DNA of 64,000 nt from Arenibacter arenosicollis (GCF_014397245.1 NZ_JACLHY010000009.1:1-64000); one strand, 5' to 3'. Shown: positions 6,357 through 15,293, numbered from the stretch's first letter. The notes: a model not told the origin generated them from the sequence alone. Numbers and translations: made by a program.

Positions 6357-8257
6357 CTTTCGATTATTTCGTACTGATTTATCGTATTTACTTTTATTCT
6401 CCTATCTTCCAATAGTCTTTGTATTGCCAAAATAACAGAACTTTCCTTATAGGTCAATAATTTTATCAATCCTCTGGAATTTACTTTTTTTACCATTAAG
6501 ATTTGTAATATATCCTGTTCTATGATTCTTATAATATCATTGCCCACGGGATTTTTTTTGATGCAGACATCGCATTTTCCACAGTTCTCTTCGTTGGTTT
6601 CACCAAAATAATTTAATAGTTGCCTATTTCTACATAGGGTATTGTTCTTAATGTAGCCTAAAATACTTTCTACATTGTCTTTTTTTACTTGCTGAATTTG
6701 TTTGATTTTCTTTGCGAAGATATTGATAGTCCGTTCATCCTCCCTAGGAACCAAAAAGGTAATTTCCAGATCGCTGTGCTGGGCGTGATATTCAATTATT
6801 TCATCTTTTTCCAATTGTTCCAAGACCTCGATCACCTCATTTTCAGTTTTATTGGCTTTTCGCCCGATCAATAGGGGATTGATTTTTGTATCAAAATCAA
6901 AAATTCCGCCATAGGTTCTCAGTATAGTTTGAATGGTGGGTGCGGATTTCTCATTTTTTTCCAGGTAAGCAAATATATTGTGCTTTGAAGCTATCATACG
7001 GATAGTCGTCTTTTGTGAGAATGCTTCGGTTAGGGTTATGACCGAATTTTGGTCTAACAACCTTAATCCATTATACGTTAATGTAGTATTAAGTTTATAG
7101 GTGTCACAAAAGGTATTAAATGGCAATTGAAAGGTTTCACCACTTCCTTCCCCGAAAGGTATCTGAAAATAGTTGGCGAGTTTTCGGTATAATAGTTTTA
7201 GAAAGTCAACATCTGGCAACACCCCTAAAAATTGCTTTCGCACCTGTGTTTCATCGGTTTGGTTGGTAATTAGTACAGCATTCGCCGGATTCCCATCCCT
7301 ACCGGCCCTTCCAGCTTCCTGGAAATAATTTTCCATACTATCGGGAATTTGATAATGTACCACTAGGCCAACATCTGGCTTGTCTATGCCCATTCCAAAG
7401 GCGTTGGTGGCCACCATAATCTTCACTTTGTTTTCCAACCACTGATTTAACCTAATATCCTTGTCCTTTTTGGAAATGCCGCCATGAAAAAAAGTGGCCG
7501 TATGTCCTTGTTGGGTTAGGTAATAGGCCAATTCCATCGTCATTTTTCTGCTCCGAACATATACTATGGCACTTCCATTGGTTTGGGCGCATAATTCTTT
7601 AAGACGGTATTTTTTGTCCTCCTCCCAACATACGCTAAAGGTAATATTGTTTCTGGAAAAGGAATCTTTTACCACTAAGGGCTGTTCCAGGTTTAAATTT
7701 AGGCATATGTCCTTTACTACCATTCCTGTTGCCGTGGCCGTTAAGGCGATCATAGATGCGCTGGGTGCCAATTCTTTAAGGATGTGGCACTCCAAATAGG
7801 CAGGTCTAAAATCGTTTCCCCATTGGGAGATACAATGGGCCTCGTCAATGGCGATCAGGTTTACGTTCATCTGCCGAATGCGCTCCTGGATCAATTCTTG
7901 TTGCAGTCTTTCCGGTGAGAGGTAAAGGAATTTATAGTTGCCGTACAGGCAGTTGTCCAATAAGTTGTTTACTTCATCAAACGAAATGCCTCCGGTAAGG
8001 GCAATGGCCTTTATTCCCAGTTTCTTAAGGGTCTCTACTTGGTTCCTTATCAAAGCGATTAAAGGGGACACTACAATGCAAATACCTTCACGGGCCAATG
8101 CGGGTATCTGATAGCACAAAGATTTTCCGCCTCCAGTAGGAAGCAAGGCAAGAACATCCTGCCCATTCAATACGGCGCTTATAATTTCTTCCTGTGAATT
8201 TTTAAAATCCGGAAAGCCCCAATATTTCTGTAATATATCCTTAGGGTGCTGCTGCAC
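6353..8257 (-). CDS. recQ: RecQ family ATP-dependent DNA helicase
   Basis: This is a 3'-5' DNA helicase of recombination and repair. Walker A is LLPTGGGKSLCYQ (about residues 36-48), the DEAH box is IAIDEAHCISQWG (about 134), and motif VI reads QEAGRAGRDG. The RecQ zinc-binding module shows CRNRQLLNYFGE followed by CGKCDVC, and a winged-helix region precedes it. At 634 residues it ends soon after the Zn and winged-helix regions and lacks the C-terminal HRDC domain of longer RecQ proteins. It overlaps the flanking AAA ATPase gene and fmt by one and four bases respectively, indicating an operon. Confidence 0.94.
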   Translation of the reverse strand: MQQHPKDILQKYWGFPDFKNSQEEIISAVLNGQDVLALLPTGGGKSLCYQIPALAREGICIVVSPLIALIRNQVETLKKLGIKAIALTGGISFDEVNNLLDNCLYGNYKFLYLSPERLQQELIQERIRQMNVNLIAIDEAHCISQWGNDFRPAYLECHILKELAPSASMIALTATATGMVVKDICLNLNLEQPLVVKDSFSRNNITFSVCWEEDKKYRLKELCAQTNGSAIVYVRSRKMTMELAYYLTQQGHTATFFHGGISKKDKDIRLNQWLENKVKIMVATNAFGMGIDKPDVGLVVHYQIPDSMENYFQEAGRAGRDGNPANAVLITNQTDETQVRKQFLGVLPDVDFLKLLYRKLANYFQIPFGEGSGETFQLPFNTFCDTYKLNTTLTYNGLRLLDQNSVITLTEAFSQKTTIRMIASKHNIFAYLEKNEKSAPTIQTILRTYGGIFDFDTKINPLLIGRKANKTENEVIEVLEQLEKDEIIEYHAQHSDLEITFLVPREDERTINIFAKKIKQIQQVKKDNVESILGYIKNNTLCRNRQLLNYFGETNEENCGKCDVCIKKNPVGNDIIRIIEQDILQILMVKKVNSRGLIKLLTYKESSVILAIQRLLEDRRIKVNTINQYEIIER

Positions 8258-8823
8258 TATAGATTTTTTATTTTATTGAGTATAAAGGTAACCCTTCCTT
8301 CCACGGTTTCCTTGGGAACATTTATAATTTTGTAGCCATAATCTGTATAGGCTTTTTCCAAGAAAGTGTGGATACGCAGGGCTTCTTCGAAGTTTTCATA
8401 ACGTTCATTGTCAGACTCGTGTATTTCTTTCCAAGGTGGTAATAAAAATACGTGGTCATACCTATAATTCTTACAGCTTTCCACAAAATGGTCGCCATAA
8501 GCTTGTCCAAAACAATCCATATATGCCACCACATCAGGAATGCCACGATCAAAAAACACCAAGGGATTACTTACCTCCTCGGCTGCTTTGAACTGTTTTA
8601 TCCTGCCCTCAATAATTCGCTCACTAAAAAGCAATGGGTCTGAAATAAATAGCTGGGGAATACCTTGTTGCCTTGCTTTCAGTGTAATTTCCCGTGATAT
8701 CTCATTAAAACATAAAAAGCCTTCCTTTTCAATTTTTTCTATGATGGAGGTCTTTCCGGTACTGGGCCCACCCGTGATAACAATTTTTTCGATATTCAAA
8801 TAATGTCCTTTAAGGTTGTGCAA
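8257..8823 (-). CDS. AAA family ATPase/kinase-like protein (AAA_28)
   Basis: This ~188-residue P-loop protein has Walker A GGPSTGKTSI at about residues 18-27 and a Walker B-like region VFFDRGIPDV. It fits the AAA_28/NadR-kinase-like group of small ATP-binding proteins, which are nucleotide or nucleoside kinase-like with an uncertain substrate. The longest frame begins at a TTG (8823). A second TTG nine codons later (8796) gives LNIEKIVITGG and is equally plausible. It is the first gene of a run with recQ and fmt (one-base overlap with recQ). Confidence 0.8.
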   Translation of the reverse strand: MHNLKGHYLNIEKIVITGGPSTGKTSIIEKIEKEGFLCFNEISREITLKARQQGIPQLFISDPLLFSERIIEGRIKQFKAAEEVSNPLVFFDRGIPDVVAYMDCFGQAYGDHFVESCKNYRYDHVFLLPPWKEIHESDNERYENFEEALRIHTFLEKAYTDYGYKIINVPKETVEGRVTFILNKIKNL

Positions 8824-8894
8824 TAACTTGCATAAAATGGTGGTGCAAAGTAATGAAATACCCCTAAGATTAAAAAATTGCCAATGATACTTTA

Positions 8895-8902
8895 TATATT
8901 TG
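8895..8902 (+). promoter_or_regulatory. -7 element TATATTTG upstream of the DUF493 gene
   Basis: TATATTTG matches TAnnTTTG exactly and lies 13 bases before the ATG, implying a very short leader. The nearest TTG (8878-8880) is only 14 bases upstream, so the -33 element is weak or absent. Confidence 0.45.
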
Positions 8903-8915
8903 CAAAAACATTGGT

Positions 8916-9203
8916 ATGAATCAAGATAAATCAGATGACTTTTATACTAGATTAAAGGAACAGTTGGCTGAAACCAGTAAATGGCCTTCCAATTATTTGT
9001 ACAAATTTATTGTGCCTACCGACGCTGAAAAGATTAAGCAGATCCAGGATATTTTTGATAATACAGGAGCCGTAATCGAATCCAAACAATCCAAAAATGC
9101 CAAATATACCAGCTTGTCCATTACGGTGAATCTTAAAAATCCGGACGAAGTAATTCGTAAATACAAGGAAGTAGGGGAGGTAAAAGGGGTTATATCGCTC
9201 TAA
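8916..9203 (+). CDS. DUF493 family protein (YbeD-like)
   Basis: This 95-residue protein has an ACT-like βαββαβ layout. Features are YKFIVPTDAEKIKQIQDIF, the YTSLSITVNLKNPDEVIRKY strand-helix and a C-terminal VKGVISL. DUF493/YbeD proteins are small and cytosolic; a regulatory role is suspected but unproven. It precedes the DUF4290 and murA genes on the same strand. Confidence 0.85.
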   Translation: MNQDKSDDFYTRLKEQLAETSKWPSNYLYKFIVPTDAEKIKQIQDIFDNTGAVIESKQSKNAKYTSLSITVNLKNPDEVIRKYKEVGEVKGVISL

Positions 9204-9219
9204 AATAGTATTTCTAGCA

Positions 9220-9227
9220 TAATTTTG
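9220..9227 (+). promoter_or_regulatory. -7 element TAATTTTG upstream of the DUF4290 gene
   Basis: An exact TAnnTTTG match lies 63 bases before the TTG start of the DUF4290 gene. No clear TTG is seen at the proper -33 distance. Confidence 0.4.
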
Positions 9228-9290
9228 TTAATTTGCAGACGTTATAAGAATACTTCCTTATCATAAATCAATAGCAATAAATATTTCAAA

Positions 9291-9944
9291 TTGAATTTAG
9301 TAGAAAACTTAGAATACAATACTGAGCGATCAAAGCTCATTATACCAGAATATGGCCGTCATTTCCAAAAAATGGTGGATCATGCAATTTCCATTGAGGA
9401 CGATGCGGAACGTAACCGTGTGGCACAGGCCATAATTAGTGTTATGGGCAATATTCAACCACATTTGAGGGATGTGCCCGATTTTCAACATAAATTATGG
9501 GACCAATTGTTTATCATGTCCGATTTTAAATTGAACGTGGACTCACCATTCCCGATCACTTCTCAGGAAACCTTGCAAAAGCGTCCTGATCCTTTGGAAT
9601 ATCCCCAAAACTTTCCAAAATATAGATTTTATGGTAACAACATTAAACGTATGATCGATGTGGCCGTTAAATGGGAAAAGGGAGATATGCGGGATGGATT
9701 GGAATATGCAATTGCCAATCATATGAAAAAGTGTTACCTAAATTGGAATAAGGACACCGTTGACGACAAAGCTATATTCAAGCATCTATATGAGTTGAGC
9801 GATGGACAAATAGACCTTGCCAAGGAGGGTGAAAACCTGACCGAAAGTGGGCAGTTCCTTAAGAATCGTGTCGCAAAAACTCCAAGGACCAATACTGGTA
9901 AAAAAACGCAAAGAAATCAAAACCGCGGTAAAAAACGGTACTAA
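9291..9944 (+). CDS. DUF4290 domain protein
   Basis: This 217-residue cytosolic protein belongs to a family largely restricted to Bacteroidota. The conserved N-terminus NLEYNTERSKLIIPEYGRH sets the start at a TTG codon, since no ATG is available. The body is helical with several Trp and His residues (MVDHAISIEDDAERN), and the tail is Lys/Arg/Asn-rich (GKKTQRNQNRGKKRY), possibly nucleic acid-binding. It sits 15 bases before murA and is probably co-transcribed with it. The function is unknown. Confidence 0.88.
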   Translation: MNLVENLEYNTERSKLIIPEYGRHFQKMVDHAISIEDDAERNRVAQAIISVMGNIQPHLRDVPDFQHKLWDQLFIMSDFKLNVDSPFPITSQETLQKRPDPLEYPQNFPKYRFYGNNIKRMIDVAVKWEKGDMRDGLEYAIANHMKKCYLNWNKDTVDDKAIFKHLYELSDGQIDLAKEGENLTESGQFLKNRVAKTPRTNTGKKTQRNQNRGKKRY

Positions 9945-9959
9945 TCTTCTCAAACTTTA

Positions 9960-11267
9960 ATGGGAACATTTAAAATAGAAGGCGGTCATCAATTACATGG
10001 TGAAATAACACCGCAAGGGGCAAAGAATGAAGCATTACAAATACTCTGTGCCGTACTACTTACTTCAGAAAAAGTGTCTATTACCAATATCCCGGATATT
10101 GTAGACGTAAACAAACTAATATCCTTGTTGGAGGATTTGGGGGTTAAAATTCAAAAGAAAGCTCAAGGGTCATATACTTTTATGGCGGATGACATTAATT
10201 TGGAATACCTGCAGTCCACACAATTTAAAGAGGATGGTAGAGGCTTAAGAGGCTCTATTATGCTCGTGGGGCCATTATTGGCACGTTTTGGTAAAGGATA
10301 CATTCCTAAACCTGGGGGCGATAAAATTGGGCGTAGACGTTTGGATACCCATTTTGAAGGTTTTATAAAATTGGGGGCCAAATTCCGATACAATAAGGAG
10401 GAGCACTTTTATGGGGTCGAAGCCAAAAAGCTCAAGGGTACCTATATGCTACTGGATGAAGCTTCGGTTACCGGAACGGCCAACATAGTTATGGCAGCTG
10501 TTTTAGCGGATGGAAAGACTACCGTTTACAATGCGGCTTGTGAACCTTATTTACAGCAACTATGTAAGATGCTGAATAGAATGGGAGCTAAAATTACCGG
10601 TATAGGATCCAATTTATTGGAAATTGAGGGTGTTGATAGCCTTGGAGGTACAGAGCACAGGATGTTGCCGGACATGATCGAGATTGGTAGTTGGATCGGA
10701 TTGGCGGCTATGACCAGAAGTCATTTAACGATCAAGGATGTTAGTTGGGACGACTTGGGGCAGATTCCCACAGTTTTTAGAAAACTGGGTATACAATTGG
10801 AACGCAAGGGAGACGATATCGTTATTCCGGAACATAAGGATGGCTACGAGATTCAAAATTATATAGACGGTTCCATTTTAACGGTGGCCGATGCTCCATG
10901 GCCTGGACTTACTCCGGATTTATTGAGTATTATCCTTGTGATGGCGACCCAGGCGAAAGGTGAAGTATTAATTCATCAAAAAATGTTCGAAAGTCGTTTG
11001 TTCTTTGTAGATAAATTAATTGATATGGGTGCTAAGATTATTCTTTGCGACCCCCATAGGGCTACGGTTATAGGACATAACTTTAAATCCAGTCTAAAAG
11101 CTACTACCATGGTGTCTCCGGACATTAGGGCAGGAGTTTCTTTGCTGATAGCAGCCTTGTCTGCCAAAGGCACCTCTACTATACACAATATAGAACAGAT
11201 CGATCGAGGTTACGAAAATATTGATACGCGTTTGCGTGCCATTGGAGCCAAGATTACAAGAGTTTAA
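9960..11267 (+). CDS. murA: UDP-N-acetylglucosamine 1-carboxyvinyltransferase
   Basis: MurA catalyses the first committed step of peptidoglycan synthesis, adding enolpyruvate from PEP to UDP-GlcNAc. The 435-residue length is normal for the EPSP-synthase fold. Visible motifs are the N-terminal GAKNEALQIL with the conserved Lys-Asn, RGLRGSIMLVGPLLARFG, and the C-terminal SPDIRAGVSLLIAAL. In the mobile active-site loop, PGGDKIGRR has Asp121 where E. coli has Cys115, the residue alkylated by fosfomycin. Asp at this position gives an active but fosfomycin-insensitive enzyme in other bacteria. It lies 15 bases after the DUF4290 gene and ends at a terminator. Confidence 0.96.
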   Translation: MGTFKIEGGHQLHGEITPQGAKNEALQILCAVLLTSEKVSITNIPDIVDVNKLISLLEDLGVKIQKKAQGSYTFMADDINLEYLQSTQFKEDGRGLRGSIMLVGPLLARFGKGYIPKPGGDKIGRRRLDTHFEGFIKLGAKFRYNKEEHFYGVEAKKLKGTYMLLDEASVTGTANIVMAAVLADGKTTVYNAACEPYLQQLCKMLNRMGAKITGIGSNLLEIEGVDSLGGTEHRMLPDMIEIGSWIGLAAMTRSHLTIKDVSWDDLGQIPTVFRKLGIQLERKGDDIVIPEHKDGYEIQNYIDGSILTVADAPWPGLTPDLLSIILVMATQAKGEVLIHQKMFESRLFFVDKLIDMGAKIILCDPHRATVIGHNFKSSLKATTMVSPDIRAGVSLLIAALSAKGTSTIHNIEQIDRGYENIDTRLRAIGAKITRV

Positions 11268-11293
11268 CCGAGGTTATAACTTTGGTTTATAAA

Positions 11294-11325
11294 AAAGGAC
11301 CTTCTAATCGATGGTCCTTTTATTA
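11294..11325 (+). terminator. Terminator after murA
   Basis: AAAGGACC (11294-11301) pairs with GGTCCTTT (11313-11320), closing an 11-base loop, followed by a T-rich stretch. The A-run upstream could let it also act on the minus strand for the converging GAF gene. Confidence 0.75.
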
Positions 11326-11349
11326 TTTTATGCCGTGGATTATTTATGT

Positions 11350-11826
11350 TTATTGACTTACAAACCCACTTATTTTCTCACCGATACTTAATAGGTCACT
11401 AACTTCTTCTGATGTAAAATCATAGGGAACAGGTTTGGCTATTCCCAAGGTTCCGTATAATTTTCCATTGAGTAACATGGGAACCGCAATGGAACCCTCT
11501 ACTTTTGTTTCTTTGGCAGCAGGGCGAGCCACCCCGGAATCATCGGTTTGTAGGTTGCACATTTCAACCGGTTCACGACGTTCCGCTGCTATACCTGCCA
11601 TTCCTTTTCCTATGGGAATCGCCGAAAGTTTGGGTACCAAAAAAGGAGGAATACCTTGGTGGGCCTGGACCTTTAATAAGGAAGTTTGCTCATCTAAAAA
11701 ATGGATTGTACCCGTTGTACAATCAAAACCGGAAATTATAGTAGCAAGCACTTCTTGCCAATTAACCTTCTCTTTATTTATGAAGGCATCGATTATAGTG
11801 TTCCGTTGTGCATTTTCCTTATTCAT
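11350..11826 (-). CDS. GAF domain protein
   Basis: This 158-residue protein is essentially a single GAF domain. It shows CTTGTIHFLDEQTSLLKV, IPIGKGMAGIAAERREPVEMCNL and the C-terminal VPMLLNGKLYGTLGIAKP. Free-standing GAF proteins bind small ligands or act as fRMsr-type methionine sulfoxide reductases. Only one Cys (CNLQTD) sits near the site where fRMsr uses several, so a sensor or ligand-binding role is more likely. It is transcribed alone and converges with murA. Confidence 0.85.
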   Translation of the reverse strand: MNKENAQRNTIIDAFINKEKVNWQEVLATIISGFDCTTGTIHFLDEQTSLLKVQAHQGIPPFLVPKLSAIPIGKGMAGIAAERREPVEMCNLQTDDSGVARPAAKETKVEGSIAVPMLLNGKLYGTLGIAKPVPYDFTSEEVSDLLSIGEKISGFVSQ

Positions 11827-11894
11827 ATTCTTTTTAGGGTTTATTCATTTTTACCCAAATTTAATAAATCTTACTTAACTGTGGTTTTGTTTTA

Positions 11895-12341
11895 TTAATA
11901 GTGTTTTGCGTTATTGATTTCTATCCAATAACCTTCTGGATCTTGTAGGTATATCTGTCGCACTCCATCCGAACGTAGCGTAACGGCACCTTTTTTACCC
12001 GGCCAATCTTCAAATTCTATGTTATTATTTTTTAAATGGTCTATAAAAGTTTCCAGGTTGGGTGTGGACAAACAAAGGTGCATGGATTTATGTTTTTTCA
12101 TGACCACAGTATCTTTATGGATCAAATGAAGCTGCGAATTGCCCTGGACTAAAAACCAACGAAATCCAGGGGCTTGGTCCGGATGTGGTATTTCCTTTAA
12201 TTTGAGAATATGGGCATAGAAATCTGCCGTTGTATCCAGATTGTTGACGATCAACGAAGAATGGTCTATCTGGAAATCAAAGCTTTGTGCCTGGCTTTGC
12301 AAGCTAAAAAAAGCGAGGATCAGAAATAGTGACTTATACAT
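11895..12341 (-). CDS. Secreted VOC (glyoxalase/bleomycin-resistance fold) protein
   Basis: A signal peptide (MYKSLFLILAFFSLQSQAQ, 19 residues) precedes one VOC module. Metal-ligand positions visible are IDHSSLIV (His), LHLIHK, HLCLST and the terminal YLQDPEGYWIEI (Glu). The family includes glyoxalase I, dioxygenases and resistance proteins; the substrate is unknown. Export to the periplasm is unusual for VOC proteins, though it recurs in Bacteroidota. It appears monocistronic. Confidence 0.85.
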   Translation of the reverse strand: MYKSLFLILAFFSLQSQAQSFDFQIDHSSLIVNNLDTTADFYAHILKLKEIPHPDQAPGFRWFLVQGNSQLHLIHKDTVVMKKHKSMHLCLSTPNLETFIDHLKNNNIEFEDWPGKKGAVTLRSDGVRQIYLQDPEGYWIEINNAKHY

Positions 12342-12483
12342 CTTTAATAGGTTTTAATTTTTTAGTGATGGTAATTGGTCTTTTAGATAAACAGGTTAAT
12401 AGTGAAATACAAAAATTTACAGGAAAGAAAGGTACTTAAAAATGTTTCAAATAATAAATGCTATGCTATTTTAGATATAATTA

Positions 12484-12900
12484 TTACCGTATTATCATTT
12501 TTTCCATCACCACGTAGTCGATTTTGTGTTTTATAAAAACGGTATTGGTGCTTTTAAAACCAAATTTTAAATAAAAATCTTTTTTGTCCACACGCGCATT
12601 GCACCATATTTTGTTGACTTTTTTACCTTCTGCGTAAGTAATAAGGTGGGAGAGGAGTCGGCCGCCATAACCCTTGCCCTGCTCTAAATTGGTAGTTGCA
12701 AGTTTGCGGAACTGAGCCTCCTTATTTTCTATAAATAATGAAACTACGGAAATTAGGGTGTTATTTACAAAGAGGCCAAAATGGATTCCCTGTTCATCGT
12801 TGGGTAGGATTATGTAATCGATCGGCATGTTTGGCCACATAACAGCATGCCTTAAAGGGTAGGTATCTTTCGCTGAAATAAGCCTTATAAATTCAGTCAT
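12484..12900 (-). CDS. GNAT family N-acetyltransferase
   Basis: This 138-residue acetyl-CoA-dependent acyltransferase shows motif A as LATTNLEQGKGYGGRLLSHL, with the Q-x-G-x-G/A phosphate loop, and motif B as WCNARVDKKDFYLKFGFKS. The acceptor is unknown. It overlaps the lysoplasmalogenase gene upstream by eight bases and so is the last gene of that operon. Confidence 0.88.
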   Translation of the reverse strand: MTEFIRLISAKDTYPLRHAVMWPNMPIDYIILPNDEQGIHFGLFVNNTLISVVSLFIENKEAQFRKLATTNLEQGKGYGGRLLSHLITYAEGKKVNKIWCNARVDKKDFYLKFGFKSTNTVFIKHKIDYVVMEKMIIR

Positions 12901-13564
12901 TACTGGCCAGTAAACCTTTAACTATTAAATATTGTGCTGCGGCGTAGGTGCCCATTACCAACAGGTGGGACAAAGGTATTACAAATAGAAACTTATTGAT
13001 GGCCAAAATACTGTCCGACGCAATAAAGAAAAGGGAACCAATGAAGACTAATTTAAAACTTGGGAAATTCACCTGATCTTTTCTGCTATAGGCTGTAATG
13101 GACAGAGTGAGAATACCTAGGATATAAATAATCACCGGAATTTTTAAAGCACCCAAATTTTCCTGTAAAATTAAATAAAGGGTAGTGCCATAGGCAAAGA
13201 GCAATCCAGAAACCAATCGTAATTCTTTTTTAAATAGTTTTTTGCCTTGTGTAAAGAATACCAAGGCATAACTGATATGCGCTAATAGAAAAGCCATTAG
13301 GCCAAGTATAAAATACAAAGTTGCAAGATGATCATAGAGCAATAGAATGTCTCCCAATAATGAAAAACAGAGCGCCAATAGTGTATAGCTATAAATCTTT
13401 TTGGGTAAATGGCTTCCCTTTATTCCAAAAAACAATATTAAGGAAATTAATAATAACGGTTTGGTAAACTGCCTCATCTCCTGAAAGTGCATCGATCCCG
13501 TGACTAGATCCAAGAGCACCAAAAGAATAAATATGCCTAAAAATGTATTTGGCTTTAATATCAT
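12893..13564 (-). CDS. YhhN/TMEM86 family protein (lysoplasmalogenase-like)
   Basis: This 223-residue integral membrane protein has about eight predicted helices, the length expected for the YhhN family. Conserved-looking parts are RQFTKPLLLISLILFF, LLALCFSLLGDILLL and GSLFFIASDSILAINKF, which supply the family's Asp residues. Animal TMEM86 members cleave the vinyl-ether bond of lysoplasmalogens; the substrate in this bacterium is not known. It lies between the SemiSWEET gene (19-base gap) and the GNAT gene (8-base overlap). Confidence 0.85.
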   Translation of the reverse strand: MILKPNTFLGIFILLVLLDLVTGSMHFQEMRQFTKPLLLISLILFFGIKGSHLPKKIYSYTLLALCFSLLGDILLLYDHLATLYFILGLMAFLLAHISYALVFFTQGKKLFKKELRLVSGLLFAYGTTLYLILQENLGALKIPVIIYILGILTLSITAYSRKDQVNFPSFKLVFIGSLFFIASDSILAINKFLFVIPLSHLLVMGTYAAAQYLIVKGLLASND

Positions 13565-13583
13565 TTAAAAAAAACGACGGGAG

Positions 13584-13883
13584 TTAAGTTTGGGAAGGAT
13601 ATATTTTCCTTTTTCTAATCACAATGAAGCAAAGGACCAATTGTATTACTACGGCAATGGCATTGGTTAGCCAAAGGGCCACGGTATTAAACCGAATTCC
13701 GTAAAAGCACCAAAATAGATAAATAAATACCCATCCAAAAATAAAGCCGTTGGAGAGGCTGCTAGGACCTTTGTAACGGAATTCCTTATATACCTGTATG
13801 GCAATTACCAGACAGGCGCTTAGACCAGCTGCAATTCCTATACTTTCAAAAATGTTTTCTGGGATACTGTGTATAATATTCAT
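13584..13883 (-). CDS. SemiSWEET-type small sugar transporter
   Basis: This 99-residue protein has three hydrophobic helices, one MtN3/PQ-loop triple-helix bundle. Motifs are QVYKEFRYKGPSSLSNGF (charged loop followed by the PSSLS turn) and FWCFYGIRFNTVALWLTNAI, with the conserved Trp/Tyr-Gly and Asn of SemiSWEETs. Such proteins dimerise into a sugar uniporter; the substrate is not predictable. It is likely co-transcribed with the YhhN and GNAT genes. Confidence 0.8.
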   Translation of the reverse strand: MNIIHSIPENIFESIGIAAGLSACLVIAIQVYKEFRYKGPSSLSNGFIFGWVFIYLFWCFYGIRFNTVALWLTNAIAVVIQLVLCFIVIRKRKIYPSQT

Positions 13884-13941
13884 GTACTAAAAGCTTAATT
13901 CCAGTTTATTTAAGTGTTGGTTATGTCACCTTATTTAAAGG

Positions 13942-14601
13942 TCATTCCGTTCTATACTTGATCATAATCTCTTTGAACAATTCGCTTGTGGATGGTGGGG
14001 TATAAGAGATGGCGTTGGCACCTGCTTCAATTGTTCTCAATATATCCTCCTCATTATGACCTCCCGTAGCCAATATGGCAATATCAGGGTCTATATCCCT
14101 GATGCGCTTAACGATATCGGCAGTTTTACTGGCCCCTGAAACATTAAAAATGTCCACTCCAGCGGCAATCCGCCCTTTAATATCATCTTTTTCGGAGACA
14201 ATGGTAATGGTCACGGGAATATCAATTTTTGCTTTGAGTCGCGCTATTAGTTCATTGGGCGTGGGCTTGTTCAGAACAACCCCCAGTGCGCCTTGAAATT
14301 CGGCATGTAATGCCAGTTCCACCGATCTTTTACCCGTGGTAATTCCACCACCAACGCCACAAAAGATAGGTTTGTCAGCGGCCAAAATTAATGAATGGGA
14401 AATTAAGGGCTGAGGGGTGAAAGGATACACGGCTATGATGGCATTGGCATTGGTGTTTCTAATAATGGCAACATCCGTACTAAACAAAAAGGATTTCAAC
14501 AATTGGCCAAAAACCCTTATGCCAGAACAATTGTTGATTATGTCCGGTACCTCCACAATATTCTTTCTAAGCTTACTACCAAAAGAGGGCACCTTTATCA
14601 T
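13942..14601 (-). CDS. TIM-barrel protein of unknown function
   Basis: This 219-residue protein has alternating strands and helices typical of a ribulose-phosphate-binding-type barrel. Visible are FCGVGGGITTGKRSVE, IDIPVTITIVSEKDD, GVDIFNVSGA and a C-terminal ILATGGHNEEDILRTIEAGA, which looks like a phosphate-binding loop as in NanE/ThiE/PyrF-like enzymes. I cannot assign a reaction. It is the upstream neighbour of the SemiSWEET gene (58-base gap) and could head that operon. Confidence 0.7.
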   Translation of the reverse strand: MIKVPSFGSKLRKNIVEVPDIINNCSGIRVFGQLLKSFLFSTDVAIIRNTNANAIIAVYPFTPQPLISHSLILAADKPIFCGVGGGITTGKRSVELALHAEFQGALGVVLNKPTPNELIARLKAKIDIPVTITIVSEKDDIKGRIAAGVDIFNVSGASKTADIVKRIRDIDPDIAILATGGHNEEDILRTIEAGANAISYTPPSTSELFKEIMIKYRTE

Positions 14602-14747
14602 AACTCATCAATGAATTAGGTTCAACAGAAATAGCAAGAAAGATGGTAAATATTCCTTTATCTTGACCAGATTAAAGATAGTCTTTTTTTTAATCGGTTA
14701 GGAGGGGAGAAGCAACCCACATGTAATTTAGTTCATGCCACCCGGCA

Positions 14748-15293
14748 CTATAATTTTATTCCTCTTGTGGTGAATGAAATTCCTTGTTGTCCTGTAGTGG
14801 AAATCATAACGGCTTCAAAAATAGGTTCGTGATTATCGGCTTTTACGGCCCAATCAAAAACAAAGTTCGCTCCCGTACCACCATATTTATCATCTTGATC
14901 GATAACAATTTCTATGGTTTCCAAAGGCTTTAGAAATATAGGTTTGTTAAAATAGGTGCGTATAAGATCTCCTTTAGTATTATAATATTCAGCTTTAAGT
15001 ATATAGATAGTATCCGTATTGCTTACATTCCTCATACTTGCCGTTGCCGTTAAATGATGTAAGGTTTTTTCGGTGCCATCATATATGGAAGAATATATTG
15101 AAAGATACGAACTACCCTTAATAAGGCTATCGTTGGCAGGAAGTGCCATGGATTTCCTTTCCCAATTAATGGGGTCTAAATGACTTAATTTTTTTTCCTC
15201 AGTACAACTAAGTACCATAACAAGGGCGCATAAAGCAATGCCTATTTTATTTCCTGTAAAATGTAGACTGTTGTAAAATATATTAATCATTCT
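14748..15293 (-). CDS. DUF3124 lipoprotein
   Basis: The hydrophobic N-terminus ends in the lipobox MVLSC, so this is an outer- or inner-membrane lipoprotein. The mature part matches DUF3124: SYLSIYSSIYDGTEK, TASMRNVSNTDTIYI, LKPLETIEIVIDQDD and the signature VMISTTGQQGISFTTRG at the C-terminus. The function is unknown. I chose the ATG at 15293 (MINIFYN); an in-frame ATG 17 codons upstream adds a Cys/Lys-rich stretch that would spoil the signal peptide. It stands alone. Confidence 0.85.
   Translation of the reverse strand, partial: RMINIFYNSLHFTGNKIGIALCALVMVLSCTEEKKLSHLDPINWERKSMALPANDSLIKGSSYLSIYSSIYDGTEKTLHHLTATASMRNVSNTDTIYILKAEYYNTKGDLIRTYFNKPIFLKPLETIEIVIDQDDKYGGTGANFVFDWAVKADNHEPIFEAVMISTTGQQGISFTTRGIKL

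Noticed and set aside
11435-11878. 147-codon plus-strand frame
   Set aside because: It is antisense to a clear GAF domain protein, and its own translation has no family-like pattern.
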